This document shows, piece by piece, positions 46,067 through 57,840 of a stretch of 64,000 bases of DNA. Within the stretch, counting starts at the first letter, position 1, and every line of letters begins with the position of its first letter. Location: the NCBI GenBank assembly GCA_932521025.1, contig OW051469.1, forward strand, positions 6,212,398-6,276,397, in the 5' to 3' direction. A program made the position numbers and the translations under genes. The notes under the pieces were generated by a model. The model was given only the letters and a program-made list of their open reading frames with translations. It was not told the DNA's origin and made no database searches. The stretch is from Oscheius onirici. Taxonomy: Eukaryota; Nematoda; Chromadorea; Rhabditida; Rhabditidae.

Positions 46067-47276
46067 TTAGGTAGGATTGGCAGGCCTCATTAAATTGTGC
46101 GGGTATTCTCCTTTCGTCTTTGGGGAGAATAGCAGGTTTGATCTGAAATGAGAAAAAGTTTTGGTCGAAAGGAGTCAAGAAACCTGTGAGGAATGGGGTC
46201 GTGAGGTCCGGGAGTGGGAACATGGCCAGCGCAGTAAACCTGAATAGAACCATAAGGGAACAAAAACGGTTCTTTTATGATACATGGAACAGATTTATTG
46301 TTGTCCCTAATTATATCAAATAACAATTCAGTAACTAGCAATTAGATAATTTGAATATTTGCTACTCTAGCACTCTGAATTTTGTATATTCTATCATTGC
46401 ACTAAGGTCAACATGACTATTCGTTACCAAGTACCGAAGAAGAAGCCGTAGCATTTCTCCAACAACACCGCCTTCTACCGTCCAGCTGTCCGAATGGTCG
46501 ATTGGAGAAGCATATTGAATACTACAGTAAAACATCTAATTAAAAACAAATGAAATTTCCCTAATAACTAGTTTTAATGAGCAGCAATAAATCTGTTCCA
46601 TGTATCATAAAAGAACCACAAAAACTATCTGTCAAAGTGATCTTCAGAGTTTTCTTCGGGCGATCAAAGACCACTAAGATCAAGAGCACCAAGCTTACGT
46701 ACCAGCACTTCTGGAACTTCTTCGTCCACTTTTTTGTACGTACCATCATAGTTCTTATACAAAAGTTTATGAACTTTCTAGTTTTAGAATGTTACAAACC
46801 AGACGAGGCGAGAAAACATTCTTTCAACGTGACAAAGAGTTCTTTCGACTGTGCGTCAACTGCATTTTTCTCTAATTTGATTTGAACCACCCAGATTGTG
46901 TGATATACAAAATACCAATAGAACAGTGTCTAGAAAAAGAAAGCATTCTGTTCTCTACTCACCTCCAGGTCTTGTGTGTCGTTTCTGTTGTTATGGTAGG
47001 TTTTGAGCGAGAGTCTCGTGCCACAAATCCAACACTTGAAGCAGCCCTTATGGAAGAGAGCTCCGTCTTTTAGTGGTCCAACCTGGAAGACGTTTCAATC
47101 AATTGTTTGAACAATCTCGCTCGCGAGACTCACAAGTGGGACATCCTCCAACTGGTTACTATTAGCATTACAATCCAACCCTCCTCCTCACTCTTCTTTA
47201 CGAGAAAAAAGGGGAAAAAACTCACTTTATCATTAAAATAAGTGGGTCGTTTGCAGCGGAAGCACGGCTCCTTCAT
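46067..47276 (-). CDS. Single LIM-domain protein
   Basis: Four exons (47226-47276, 46963-47082, about 46184-46240, and a last one ending at 46067) splice in phase to about 102 residues. They hold one LIM domain: CFRC at the start, FHKGCFKCWIC in the middle and YCAGH at the end, which supply the eight zinc ligands. The tail is PTPGPHDPIPHR plus a short unstructured stretch. LIM domains mediate protein contacts, often with actin structures. The domain resembles those of Hillarin/LTD-type and CRIP proteins, but no second domain is present, so the family is not fixed. The start lies behind atttcag. The second intron is about 720 bp and contains an inverted repeat. Confidence 0.75.
46268..46617. 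repeat. Inverted repeat (33-bp perfect arms) in an intron of the LIM gene
   Basis: Bases 46268-46300 and 46585-46617 are exact reverse complements (GGTTCTTTTATGATACATGG onward). They bracket about 285 bp with no convincing gene. The arms could form a stem of 33 bp in the LIM pre-mRNA. No clear target duplication is visible, so this may be a MITE or a simple inverted duplication. Confidence 0.75.
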
Positions 47277-48641
47277 CCGGCTCTACCTCTGAAATCGGTC
47301 GATTAATGAAACAATAAGCAAATAAGTTCAGAAGAATTGAGAAATGTTAAGAAATAAATTTGTGGAACGAGCGGAAAAGGTTGTTAACTCGGAAAAGCGG
47401 CAGATCAGGCGTGGCGGCAGCGCAGAAAGTTTGCCGTCGTCTTAGAGCTCCTCCGGGTTGTGGGGGAGAGAGACTGAGAGAGACAGGACTTGAGCAGATC
47501 AAACATTGCCACGCACAAAATAGCGAGCAAGGAAGAGAGAGACAGAAAGAACTCACATTCAAACAGAAATCGTCAAGTCGATGAGTGGTAATTTCACCAA
47601 ACAGATTTGGGTGAACACTCGGCCATTTCGTCTTTTCAAGGACTATTAGCGTTGATTTTAAAACTTCGTGATAGCTGTCTGATAAAAAAAACAATGAAAA
47701 CATTGTCTTCCATTTTCACAAGACGTCTCACAAAGTCATGAGCAGCTCTAGTTCTTGAGCTTTGCTTCAGAAACGAATTATTCCAAAAAGTGACATGCAT
47801 CATACAGCTTTATAAGACAACATGGCGCTAGATGTCTCAAATACAAGAGCAAAATCAACTGGAGTGACCAGTTTTCTATGACTCAATAAATCGCTGACAT
47901 CAGCTGACAAATTTTGAGGCGGGGCTGATGAAAAGAAGTGTGTTCACCTTTTGTTTTGTTGGCAAAATGCCTTTCGTCGCTGCTCAAACAGTGGTGTGGG
48001 AGCCTCCGACCAGAACCTAGCTGAACCCGCACGAGGGAAAGAGAGGAGCAAAATCTGTGGGAGGAGTTTAGACTGGCTTACTTAGGTACACAGAGTGGAA
48101 CAAACTGTTGCTTGGAAGTTTCTTGGAAAATTGGACAGGATTTCCTTGTCGATAGGTGAGAAAGCGGCAGCAATCAAAGAAAGTGCGGCTGAAAACGGTC
48201 ACGAAAATCAAACAGATCGGCTGGACACATCTGAGAGGCATTATTAGATAGGTAAACAGTCGACGGAGCAAAACCAAGATCCGGACATTAGATTTACAAT
48301 TGAATCGACATTAGAACAGCTGTTAGCTTCTTGGGGATTTCTAGAGCTGTTGGACAACATTTGAACATTGTTATAGACAAGGGACAGGCAACAAGAATTT
48401 AACAATAAGACGAGGGGACAAAAATACTCAGAAAGTTATAAAACTAGCACGAAGCTAGAACTACGAGAAGAGGGGGCACATGCGGCATACAGGGCTTCTA
48501 CGCCCGTAGCTTTGGACTTTAGAGAACACGGCGAAAAGCACGAAGAGCTTGACTTTGAAAATCATATTGATACGACATGGCGCCCTTTTTCTCTACCAAT
48601 ACCTTCTTACGATTTCTAGAAAAATAATCATGGACGGGACG
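47277..48641. other. Intergenic region, no supported gene
   Basis: About 1.4 kb upstream of the LIM gene. Open frames on either strand are short and lack motifs or splice context. No tRNA or repeat is evident until the element at 48642. Confidence 0.4.
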
Positions 48642-49078
48642 TATTAGGCCGAGAGGTAAGTCTTTTCATCTCCCCTATAACTCCGTCCAAAAAAAGCAAA
48701 TCAAGCAAATTTGGAACCAAAATTTAAGTCTACCCGGGGCCGAGGCTATATGCGAGACCTGGAACGTTTATCATCTGAGTACAGTAACCGATTGAAATTT
48801 TGACGAAAACACTAATTCGCCTGTATTTCCTCGGGGTTGCTTTCTACAGAAAAGTTGTCAAAAACAATAATTACCGTCTCAGCGAGACGAACATTTTCTT
48901 TTTTTGAAAAACGATTTTTGACTTTGGGAACACCCCTAAACAGAAAATGTCCGGATGGCGCAGTGGGTTTGGAAAATTCACGCTGGAGCGACCAGGGTTC
49001 GAGTCCGCCGTGAGCAAATCTTTTTTTTTAACTGTAGAGTTATAGGGGAGATGAAAAGACTTACCTCTCGGCCTAATA
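48642..49078. mobile_element. Inverted-repeat element with 42-bp perfect ends
   Basis: Bases 48642-48683 and 49037-49078 are perfect reverse complements, starting TATTAGGCCGAGAGGTAAGT. The outer TA on each side fits a TA target duplication with ends TTAGGCCGAGAGG. The element is 437 bp and has no transposase, so it looks like a MITE, although an RNA polymerase III-like unit sits inside against the right arm (48949-49029). Confidence 0.8.
48949..49029 (+). other. Pol III-like unit: A box, B box and T-run (tRNA-like/SINE head)
   Basis: An A box TGGCGCAGTGGG is at 48956-48967, a perfect B box GGTTCGAGTCC is at 48996-49006, and nine T residues at 49021-49029 would end pol III transcription. The spacing between boxes is tRNA-like. 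A tRNA does not fold: the seven bases before the A box do not pair with those after the B box, and only two T-stem pairs form. This is therefore a tRNA-derived remnant or a SINE-like promoter, not a tRNA gene. Confidence 0.6.
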
Positions 49079-49520
49079 GTTCCGAGGGTGTTAGATCCTG
49101 TAGCAGTCTGATCCACAATATATCGTCGTTCTTCTAATATCGATAGAATTTGACTGATTGTGAAAAGTTGCCCTCTCGAAGTTTGCCTGAAAACAATTCT
49201 AGTCACTTGTCAACAATTTTCCTTGCTCCGATAGCAGAAGCACGTCTTCCTCTCGCTACGAACTGCACCTTCTCCAAGTTCTTCTCTGATTCACAGCAGT
49301 CACGTTTTCAGGAGAGCACATCCTCTTCGCAGTCATTCCTCGAGAGCTTTCTAAGGACTGCATATCAGCAACAACACTTCTCTTCCTTTCCACATTGACT
49401 GAACCATGTCACACTCGTTGAAATCTCCACTCTTAGGTCCCGTTTCCCAATCATTTCCTGAAATTTTGTGGAGACCAATCGTTCAATCAGGTGTATCTAA
49501 CTCTACTACTACTGTTAACA

Positions 49521-50305
49521 GATAGTTTGGCCGCTGGTCCAGAGCACTTTCAGTCTTCCTTTACGGTCTGAGGGTTTCCAAGAACTATACCAAACATCGC
49601 TGTGGATTCAATGAGTACCCTCGAGACCAGGAAGACCGAGCATGACATCATCTTTCGATGGTTGCTGGCAAGTGGCGGATTCACAAGCTGGCTGTCACAT
49701 TGCAGGCTCTTTTCCATAACAAAAGAACGCGAGTTTTAGTGGCGCTACTTTTCCCAATATCTTGCGAAAAGTACTGGGAAAGGAGAAATACGCTGACCAG
49801 GTAGAGCTGAAGGAGGCGACCATTTCGTAGACTACAGAAGCGAAGACTAGGATTTTTAAATTTTCAAAATCAAAGTAAAACTAAAGACTTTTAGAAAACT
49901 CTTTTTTTTTAGATAAAAATAAACTTTAGGCTTTTTTAAGTACTTGTAAACAACTTGTCAACAGGACTCACATGAAGAAACCTCAGTCTTCCCGTCAGTG
50001 ATCTCCAGCGATTCCTTCAATTCTACCAGGTCAGAGTATTTCTGCCTTCTCATTAGACTTGAACTGTGAATAGTAGCGCCACTCGTTCTTGCGTTTTATT
50101 GTTCATGGTGAAGAGCCTGCAATGTGACAGCTAGCTAGTGAATCCGCCACTTGCTAGCAACCGTCGAAAGATGGCGTCACGCTCGATTTTCCTGGTTTCT
50201 TGGGCATCTCCAATTGTCCATAGCGGTGTTTGGTATAGCTCTCGAAGACCCTCGATTCCGCAAAGGAAGACTGATAGTGCTCTTTGCCTAGCCCCAAATT
50301 TCTAT
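49521..50305. mobile_element. Fold-back element with ~320-bp imperfect inverted arms
   Basis: The left arm (about 49521-49858) and the right arm (about 49975-50305) are reverse complements at roughly 75-80% by eye over about 320 bp, with a spacer of about 115 bp. Shared landmarks are GAGCAC..TCAGTCTTCCTTT, CTATACCAAACA, GCAAGTGGCGGATTCAC, GTCACATTGCAGGCTCTT and GTGGCGCTACT. Both arms, read inward, keep the same protein frame (IFRxLLASGGFTSxLSHCRL), which suggests that each arm derives from a coding sequence. No known family recognised. Confidence 0.75.
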
Positions 50306-51459
50306 TTTGACAGTAGTAGAAACACCTGTTCATACGATTGTTCTCTCCGAGTTTTCAGACGAACGGCTTGGAGAACCCATCATTGTCTCCGGATTGAAAC
50401 AAGAGGAAAGAAGGAAGAAAGTTCGAAACTGTTCGAGCAATGGTTTCGACGGTTTCCGCAACACAACGGTTTCGGAGAACTGCGAAAGACACTGATGCCC
50501 CGATTCTGTTCCTTAGCCTCATGTTTTCGGAAACGACGAGATCCGTGCTAGTTTCGATGATGTTAGGGAATTGAAGCTGATGAAATGAGAAAGACGAGAT
50601 CGTTCCTCAGGATGCTGTCCGAAACGAAATGCACGTTGAGAGTCGTCGCAAGAAGGACAGACTGCGACAGAAAGTTGTTGTGCTGCCAAAAATCAGATGT
50701 TGCTATGCATCTCCATCAGTTCTACTAGGTATGAGTTTTCTTTTTCTCCGTTTTCCGAGTGCTATGCTGGGAGTCCTTTTACAATTTCTCCTTTAGTAAC
50801 TGTTCATTTCTTTCTAGTCTATGCTTGTTATTGTATCTATTCTGCTCTTTCTGTTATTTGCATTTCTGCAATCACAGTGCTATTATTTTGACTACTCGTG
50901 TACCTTTCATTTACCCATCCACTTTCTTTACCCAGTGTTCTCAATATTTTCTCTGAACAGTCCATTGCAGCATTGCAGTAGTCGACCTACCTGTTTCCCA
51001 AAGAACGATTGCGAATGTTTTTGACCAGACCGCCCCAGCGTCCAGCTGTCAATGTTTGTGATTAGATAACGCCTTTCTGGACTCGATCAGCGTTGACCGT
51101 TTGATGACCAAGACCCAGTATAAAGTCCAAAATTGGTTCGAATTCTACGAGTCGAGCTTCACTGCGTAGGTTTTATAATAACCCCGTTCTAATCGGCACA
51201 TGCCCTCGGTTATCGATTGTTGTGGCTCTTATCGAATCCCAGATAAACATTACTTCCATTTTCCGTTTTCGAGAGATTCGAAGCTTTAATATATTCTTCC
51301 TTAATTGCGCCAAGCGGCCTAGACGGCGCTATCCTTGTGAGGATCGATGCGCCCACGGCTGTGGATAGCCTGGATTTTTGACACCTTCGATGACCCACAG
51401 AAAGCCCACTTTACACCTAATTTGAGTCACTTCTTGAATGTTTCTTCAGGTTCGAACAT
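50306..51459. other. Intergenic region, no supported gene
   Basis: About 1.15 kb before the AP-3 delta gene. Frames at 50697-51024 on the plus strand are hydrophobic and T-rich and look like chance. The acceptor-like site tttcttcag at 51441-51449 lies ten bases before the AP-3 delta ATG. Confidence 0.4.
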
Positions 51460-54400
51460 ATGGCGCTCCGCAAGGTGCGCAGTAATTTGGATCGCCTCTT
51501 TGACAAAAGTCTGACAGATTTGATTCGGGGAATCCGCAACAACAAGGACAATGAGGTATTTACGAAGAGTTTCTTTGAAATCCTTCTTCTAGGCACGATA
51601 CATTGCTTCATGCATCGAGGAAATCAAAGTCGAGTTGAGACAGGACTCTATCTACATCAAGGCAAATGCCATCGAAAAGCTCGCATACGTAAGAGGTTTT
51701 TGAACCAAATTCTAGGGATTTTTTAGCTCCAAATGCTGGGATACGATATTTCCTGGGCCTCATTTAACATAATAGAAGTGATGGCTTCGACGAAATACAC
51801 AGAGAAGCGGATAGGGTGAGTGTAATTAGATAGATTCGAGAACATTTGAAGTTCAGTTACTTGGCAGCGGCACAGAGTTTCCACGATCAGACTGACGTCC
51901 TCATGTTGACCACAAATTTGATTCGAAAGGATTTAAACAGGTAGTAGCTTTTTTTGCCTCAAAAACTGGCGTACTCAGTGCTCACATGTACGAGTCTGGA
52001 GTGGCATTGGGTGGACTGGCTTGTTTCATCACTCCCGATCTGGCGAGGGACTTGGCATCAGATGTCGTCAATCTGGTGCGTTTCTTATATACTTTTGACT
52101 TTGACTATTTGACTATTTTTTGATTTAAAATCTCACCAAATTTTTCAGCTCTCCTCTTCCCGGGCCTATACACGTAAACGAGCCGTTCTTCTCCTGTACA
52201 AAGTTTTCCTCAAGTACCCAGACTCTCTCCGTCCTACGTTTCCCCGTCTCAAGGAAAAACTCGAAGACCCTGATCCAGGTAAATCACTTTTTTGCGAGTT
52301 TCTATCTTGATTCAGGAGTTCAAAGTGCTGCCGTGAATGTCATCTGTGAATTGGCTAGAAAGATCCCGAAAAACTATTTGACACTGGCTCCGGTTTTCTT
52401 CAATTTGATGCAGACCTCAAGCAACAACTGGATGCTCATCAAAATCATCAAACTGGTAAGTCGATATTAAGTTCTATTATAATTTCATGTCAGTTCGGTG
52501 CCTTGGTACCTCTTGAGCCGAGACTCGGGAAAAAGTTGCTAGAGCCCTTGACAACTCTGATCAACAGCACTTCGGCAATGTCCCTCTTGTACGAATGTAT
52601 CAATACAGTCATAGCCGTTTTGATCACAATTTCCAACAACTCGACAGCTGATCATACTGCCAGCATTCAGGTAATTTGAGAGTATGAGTCATTATCAAAG
52701 TCGTTTAGTTGTGTGTTCAAAAACTTGGAGTCTTGATTGAAGATTCGGATCAGAATCTGAAATATCTGGGTCTCCTGGCCATGGGCAAGATCCTCGAGAC
52801 GCATCCAAAGGCCGTTCAAGCCCACAAGGACATTGTTTTGAGGTGTCTGGATGACAAGGATGAGAGCATCAGATTACGGTACGTCTGGATAAACAATTTA
52901 TAATTTCATTAGATCTCTCGATCTGCTGTACGGAATGATCTCGAAGAAGAACATTATGGAGATTGTGAAGAAGCTGATGGAACATGTCGAATCGGCAGAA
53001 GGCTCCTATTATCGAGACGAACTTCTCTCGAGGATTATTGGAATCTGCAGTTACAACAACTATCTCTACATAACAAACTTCGAATGGTACATCTCTGTCC
53101 TGGTCGAGTTGACCAAAGTGGAAGGAACGAAACATGGAGCAAAGATTGCTGAACAGGTTCGCATGATTTTTTACTGGGAAATTATATACTTTAGATCCAA
53201 GATGTGACTGTCCGAGTGGAATCAATCAGACACTTTGCTGTCTCTCAAATGGCTCTTTTGGTAAGTTAAATCTCTTTTATTTAGTCCTTTCTTGTTAGGT
53301 TGAGAACGCAAATCTGCTCTTGGCGGGAAGCGCTCAGCAGAGAAGTAACATCTGTGAAGTCCTTCTAGCAGCTGCCTGGATTTGTGGCGAGTACAGCCAG
53401 TGAGTTCTAGATCTTATTTCCATACTTTGTTGTAGACATCTCCAAAATGTCCAGTCCGTCCTGGAATCAATGCTCCGAGCCAAACCCTCCCTTATGCCGG
53501 GTCACATCTTGTCTGTCTATGTTCAAAACTTCGGAAAACTGTACAGTGTGTTGTTGACTGAGGCCGAGAAGGATGACGACTGGGATGCAATCGAATCTCT
53601 TGACAATCTCATGCTATCCAAGCTCCCCGAGTTTGAAGTGGCGGAACACCTAGAAGCACAGGAAAGAGTGAGTCAGAAGTGGAATCAACAGATGACGTAG
53701 CCTAATTGCAGGCCTGTAATTTGATGTGTCTCTTGCGTATCGTCGAGGATATCCACCACCGAAGAGAGAAAATTGGAGATGAGTTCATGACTCTCTACGA
53801 CGGGGAACTGAACCCGGTGAATCCGAAGGCACAGAAGAGTGTGAGGATACCTGATGGACTTGATCTCGATATGTGGATTGGAGATCCTTGGGAAGAGACG
53901 CCGGAGGAGTCGAGTGACAGTGAGATCGAGGCTACTTTTGGACAGGTAACATTCTTTAATTGTAATAGGAAAACTCTAAAATCTATAGCCACAACTCCGA
54001 AGTGAGTTCGCCAGTTTCGGCTCCTATGTTCCGTACGAGAGTGACGAAGAAGCACCTCAGCCAAAAGAGACGACGAAAAAGAAAAAGTCAAACAAACCGC
54101 ACGAGCCTTCAGCCGAAGATATTGAGAAGAGACGGAAACAAAGGGAACAAGAGATTGAAAACAACCCTTTCTACGTCAAGGTCTGTTCTTATTTAGTTCA
54201 TAACAAATCTTTCTTCAGGGGACAGCCACTGTTCCTAAACGGCCTACCAAGTTTGTAACCATGGAGAGCCAATACACTGCCGAGGTCGTGGACATCCAAA
54301 GCCCTCTCGAGATTCCTGGAGTTGTGGGACTGGCCAGGTATACGGAACAACAAGACTCGACTCTAACATGGAAACGGGCAAAAGAGGAGAAAGTGAAGAA

Positions 54401-56028
54401 GCCGAAGAAGGGAAAGAAGGGCAGGAAGAGAAGAACTGTCAGTACTTCGAGCGAGGAAGAGGTCAACGTTGTTCATAAGGTCAATCGGGCAGACGGAGAG
54501 ATGCCGGAAGATGCGAGGTCGCTAGACGAGGAGATCCACATTGACGTGAGAGAGTTATTAAATATTTTTCTAATTCAAAAAATATAGGCGAAGGGTCTTT
54601 CCGAAGAGTTCAAAGCTCTGGATGTCAATTTGGACGATCCTTTGAAGCCGGAAGAGGTCATTCGAGGACCACAGGCATACACGAGGATTCATCCGGCTAC
54701 AAGACCGACAGTTAGTTCTCTTACAGAGTTTTATAAATTTTACTTTTCAGGGCCCCCTCGTTCCGCGTCCTCCCACAATAGACTCCTACGCGAACAACGG
54801 AGTTTCGAATCGGGTCATCACGGAGGAGCCGAAAAAGACGAAGAAATCATCGAAAAAGAAGCCAGAGACAGAAAAGAAGAAGAAAAAGAGCAAGAAGACT
54901 GAGGAGAATGGAGACTTGTCAATGGATCAGTGGCTTGAAGCTGCGCCCAGTTCTGTCTCTGTCGGAAAGGCTATCGACTCTCTGAAAACGGAGAAAAAGA
55001 AGAAGAAAAAGAAGCATCTGTCGCCTTCGAGGGAACTGTACGAGGAGGCATCGGGAGTCTGTACTCCTTCAAATCCCAACGTCGATATGTCACCAAAACT
55101 GTCAATGCAGGTTCTCGGGCCGGTGAAGCTTGGCACGAACGCCGATCTAGCAGTGGTAACTGTAATAGATTAAAATAATTAAATTATAATTTCAGGATTA
55201 TGAAACACAGGTTCTGGCATCGAAATCGGACAACTTGAAGGTTACTTTGACGATCAAAAATACTGGGTCCAAACTGGTGAAAAATGTTGAGATCAACTGC
55301 ATCGATACATTGTGTGCCAAATTGAAGCGGATGTCAGAGGTTCATCTTTTTCTGAACCTTTTCTGAGCCAAATCTTTAGAATGGAGTGAAGCTGTCTGGA
55401 GAATTGTCTCCAGAAACAGTAGAATCTTTAACTCTGACATTTACAATATCTGGAAACACTATGAGCACGCAGCAGTTGAGAGGAGCCATTGTCTATTTCA
55501 CGAAAGACGACGAGGGATCGAGTGACGGAAAGCTGGACTTCAGGTTGCCTTTGAGACCGACAACGTTTGTATCGCCTGCTCCAATCACAAAGTGGGTTTA
55601 ACGCAAAATCAAACAAATGAAGACTCTTCGCTTTACATCAAATACTTTTTAGAGATGGCTATTCGCAACTTCTTACGGGTGAAGACGTCGACTTCTCCTC
55701 TTCCATACAGTTCCAGTCAGATCTCTCTTTCAAGGATCTTATCAACCGTGTCACAAATCTCGGCCACTTCAGCGGTCAGTTAATATTTTTTAAAAGGTTA
55801 TACTCTTTATTCAGTGGTCGAAGAAGTCTCCTCAGCGGCCTCTCTCCACGGAGTTTTCATCTCCGGAGAACCCATTTGTGTTTTGATGAAGAAGAAGGTA
55901 TGATGAAATGACACAACAATACAAATCTTCGAATTTAGGGTGACCAGATTTCGATAGATGGAAAATCCGGTGCCCAGGAGTTGGTCGACGCGGTTGTGCA
56001 AGATCTGCGTCTCGTTTGTCAAAAATAA
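51460..56028 (+). CDS. AP3D1: AP-3 complex delta subunit (delta-adaptin)
   Basis: About 20 exons encode roughly 1,200 residues. The N-terminal adaptin trunk is clear: SLTDLIRGIRNNKDNE, ARYIASCIEEIKVEL, LQMLGYDISWASFNIIEVMA, TRKRAVLLLYKVFLKYPDSL, KYLGLLAMGKIL and SIRLRSLDLLYGMI. This is followed by the delta-specific acidic and lysine-rich hinge (54,000-55,020 with long KKKKK runs) and an ear domain ending VQDLRLVCQK. AP-3 sorts cargo from endosomes to lysosomes and lysosome-related organelles such as gut granules. The N-terminal NLDRLFDKSLTDLIRG motif sets delta apart from the other large adaptins. The start follows ttcttcag. Confidence 0.95.
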
Positions 56029-56207
56029 CCCCTTATTTCCACTTTGGAAAATCACATTCTTTAATTTATTTCGTCCCTTTTCTTACGGTTATCCCCTCTC
56101 GTCCGTCTGGTGCATTGGAATCTCCCTCCCTCCTATCCTGTTCACTTATCTACGTCCATTTTCTTGTGATAGTTCTCACACATTCCAGCCATTAATAACA
56201 CTGCTCA

Positions 56208-57436
56208 TCAGGAAGAAAATTCTAAGAAACAGCATATTTTCCCAGGCGAGGTGAAAATTTTGCGAATCTGACGATTGCCGAGACTGAAATGGAGGCGTCA
56301 TGCGAATGAGGAAGAGTTACCAGTAGACGATCCATTTGGACTGGTTCAGATATCCGGAAGCGAGGAGAATGATGGAGAAGAAGGTGTTGGTTGTTCTGGA
56401 AATTGTTGTTGTTTTAGTACGAGAACCTACCCCATGAGAAGGTTGAAAGCTAGTGTAGAGACGAAAAAGCAGCCACTAAGCATGAGGAAGCTCACGGTCA
56501 GACGAACTTCAGGCCCGACTATTCTCTGAAAAAAAAAAAAAAAGTTCAATGAAGACATCTTTGTATGCGTTCAAGAAACCTTCAGCTCTCAGTTTTGTCT
56601 GTACCTCTGGAACTGACAAGAACTGAGATCCCTTACCACTTTTCTCTTTGTCTGCGAAGTTTCAGTCGCTCTTCCAGTGTTTGTTGGCGGCTCGAGCTTT
56701 TGTCCACTCAAAATCGCAGAAGCTACAAATGACGTGTTCTTCTTTTTCAACCGGTACAGCTTGACTATCAGAGCCAAATTAGAGAGGATCATAATCAAAA
56801 CACAGCCTCCCTGAATATTTATTTTTTAATTTTTTAAAGCCCACTTGTAACCAGTTGTTTCCACTTTGGTAAAGCCAAGTATAGGGCTTGTTGTAGTCGA
56901 AAAACCAATACTTGTACTCCACGATGTATATGAATCCACAGCAGGATGTAAACAATGGGACAGTAACTGCCAGAGTCAAGAAATATAGTAGGATGACCAT
57001 CAAATAGATAGAGTTTCGTGTGAATCGGAGAAAGACAAAGGGATGGAAGAGGGCAGTAAAGTGAAGAAGAGCGAACACGGGTAAGAAGAAGAGGTGGAAG
57101 AACCACTGACAGCAAAGAATGGCCACGGCAAACCCATAGAGTATTGGTTCTGAATTTTGTATTTTGACTGGATGGTAAAAAGCTTACGCTGACTCAAAAT
57201 GCTCTCGTTCTTAAAATAGCTAGGAATGTCGTGGAAGATGTTGACCAAGAAGCCAAGACAGTCGTTCAAGACGAGAAAATACATCATTAGGAAGAGGTAG
57301 ATTTTGTTCACCTGTGTTTTATTGTAGCTGAACAAACAAAATTTACCTCTCCAGATCTGTAGATGGACCAAAAGAGCCATAAGTTGACGAGGAGGATGGT
57401 CACTCTCAGCGTCCAGTCTATGTAGGTTAGCCACAT
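56208..57436 (-). CDS. 7TM receptor, tandem copy A
   Basis: Exons from the ATG at 57436 (directly behind ctttcag) splice to about 330 residues with seven hydrophobic spans: MWLTYIDWTLRVTILLVNLW, YLFLMMYFLVLNDCLGFLVN, AILCCQWFFHLFFLPVFALL, YLMVILLYFLTLAVTVPLFT, the span with VLIMILSNLALIVKL, VRLTVSFLMLSGCFFVSTLA, and TNTFFSIILLASGYL. A conserved SCCGFIY..YWFFDY extracellular loop follows span 4, and LGNRQIRKIFTSP ends the seventh span, like the NP..R end of other receptors. It is paralogous to the next gene. Ligand unknown; most likely a nematode chemosensory-type receptor. Confidence 0.82.
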
Positions 57437-57840
57437 CTGAAAGATGAGGGGGAACTGTTATCGTTTTTGCTTCATGAATACTTCATCATTAGGCGAAATT
57501 TGGTCGAGATCTTTTGATGGGTTCTAAATGGGACAATCAGGAGTAAAAAGGGTTAAAAGTTGTTGTCAAACAGTTTCCTGATTAACTAGCCTTCCTGTTA
57601 TAATTAGGTCGGTGGTGTCAACAAACTATAAATCTGAATTATGTTGGATGAAAATAGCTCGTGAATAGAATACAGAACAGACTTTGGAGTGAGTTCACAG
57701 GTTTGCAAGAAAACGAGTTTCTGGAATGAGTTCCCTGGGAAGAGAGGTGGGAGGATTGAGTCAAAAAGACAGCAAAGCACGTAATTGATGTTTATTCGAT
57801 TCATTTGTAAAATAAGCTAATTGTTGACTCTCGGATCCAC

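Noticed and set aside
48949-49019. A functional tRNA gene
   Set aside because: A and B boxes are excellent, but the acceptor stem and most of the T stem do not pair.
50697-51024. Hydrophobic frames suggesting a membrane protein
   Set aside because: The sequence is simply T-rich, three overlapping frames look similar, and no start or splice context supports a gene.
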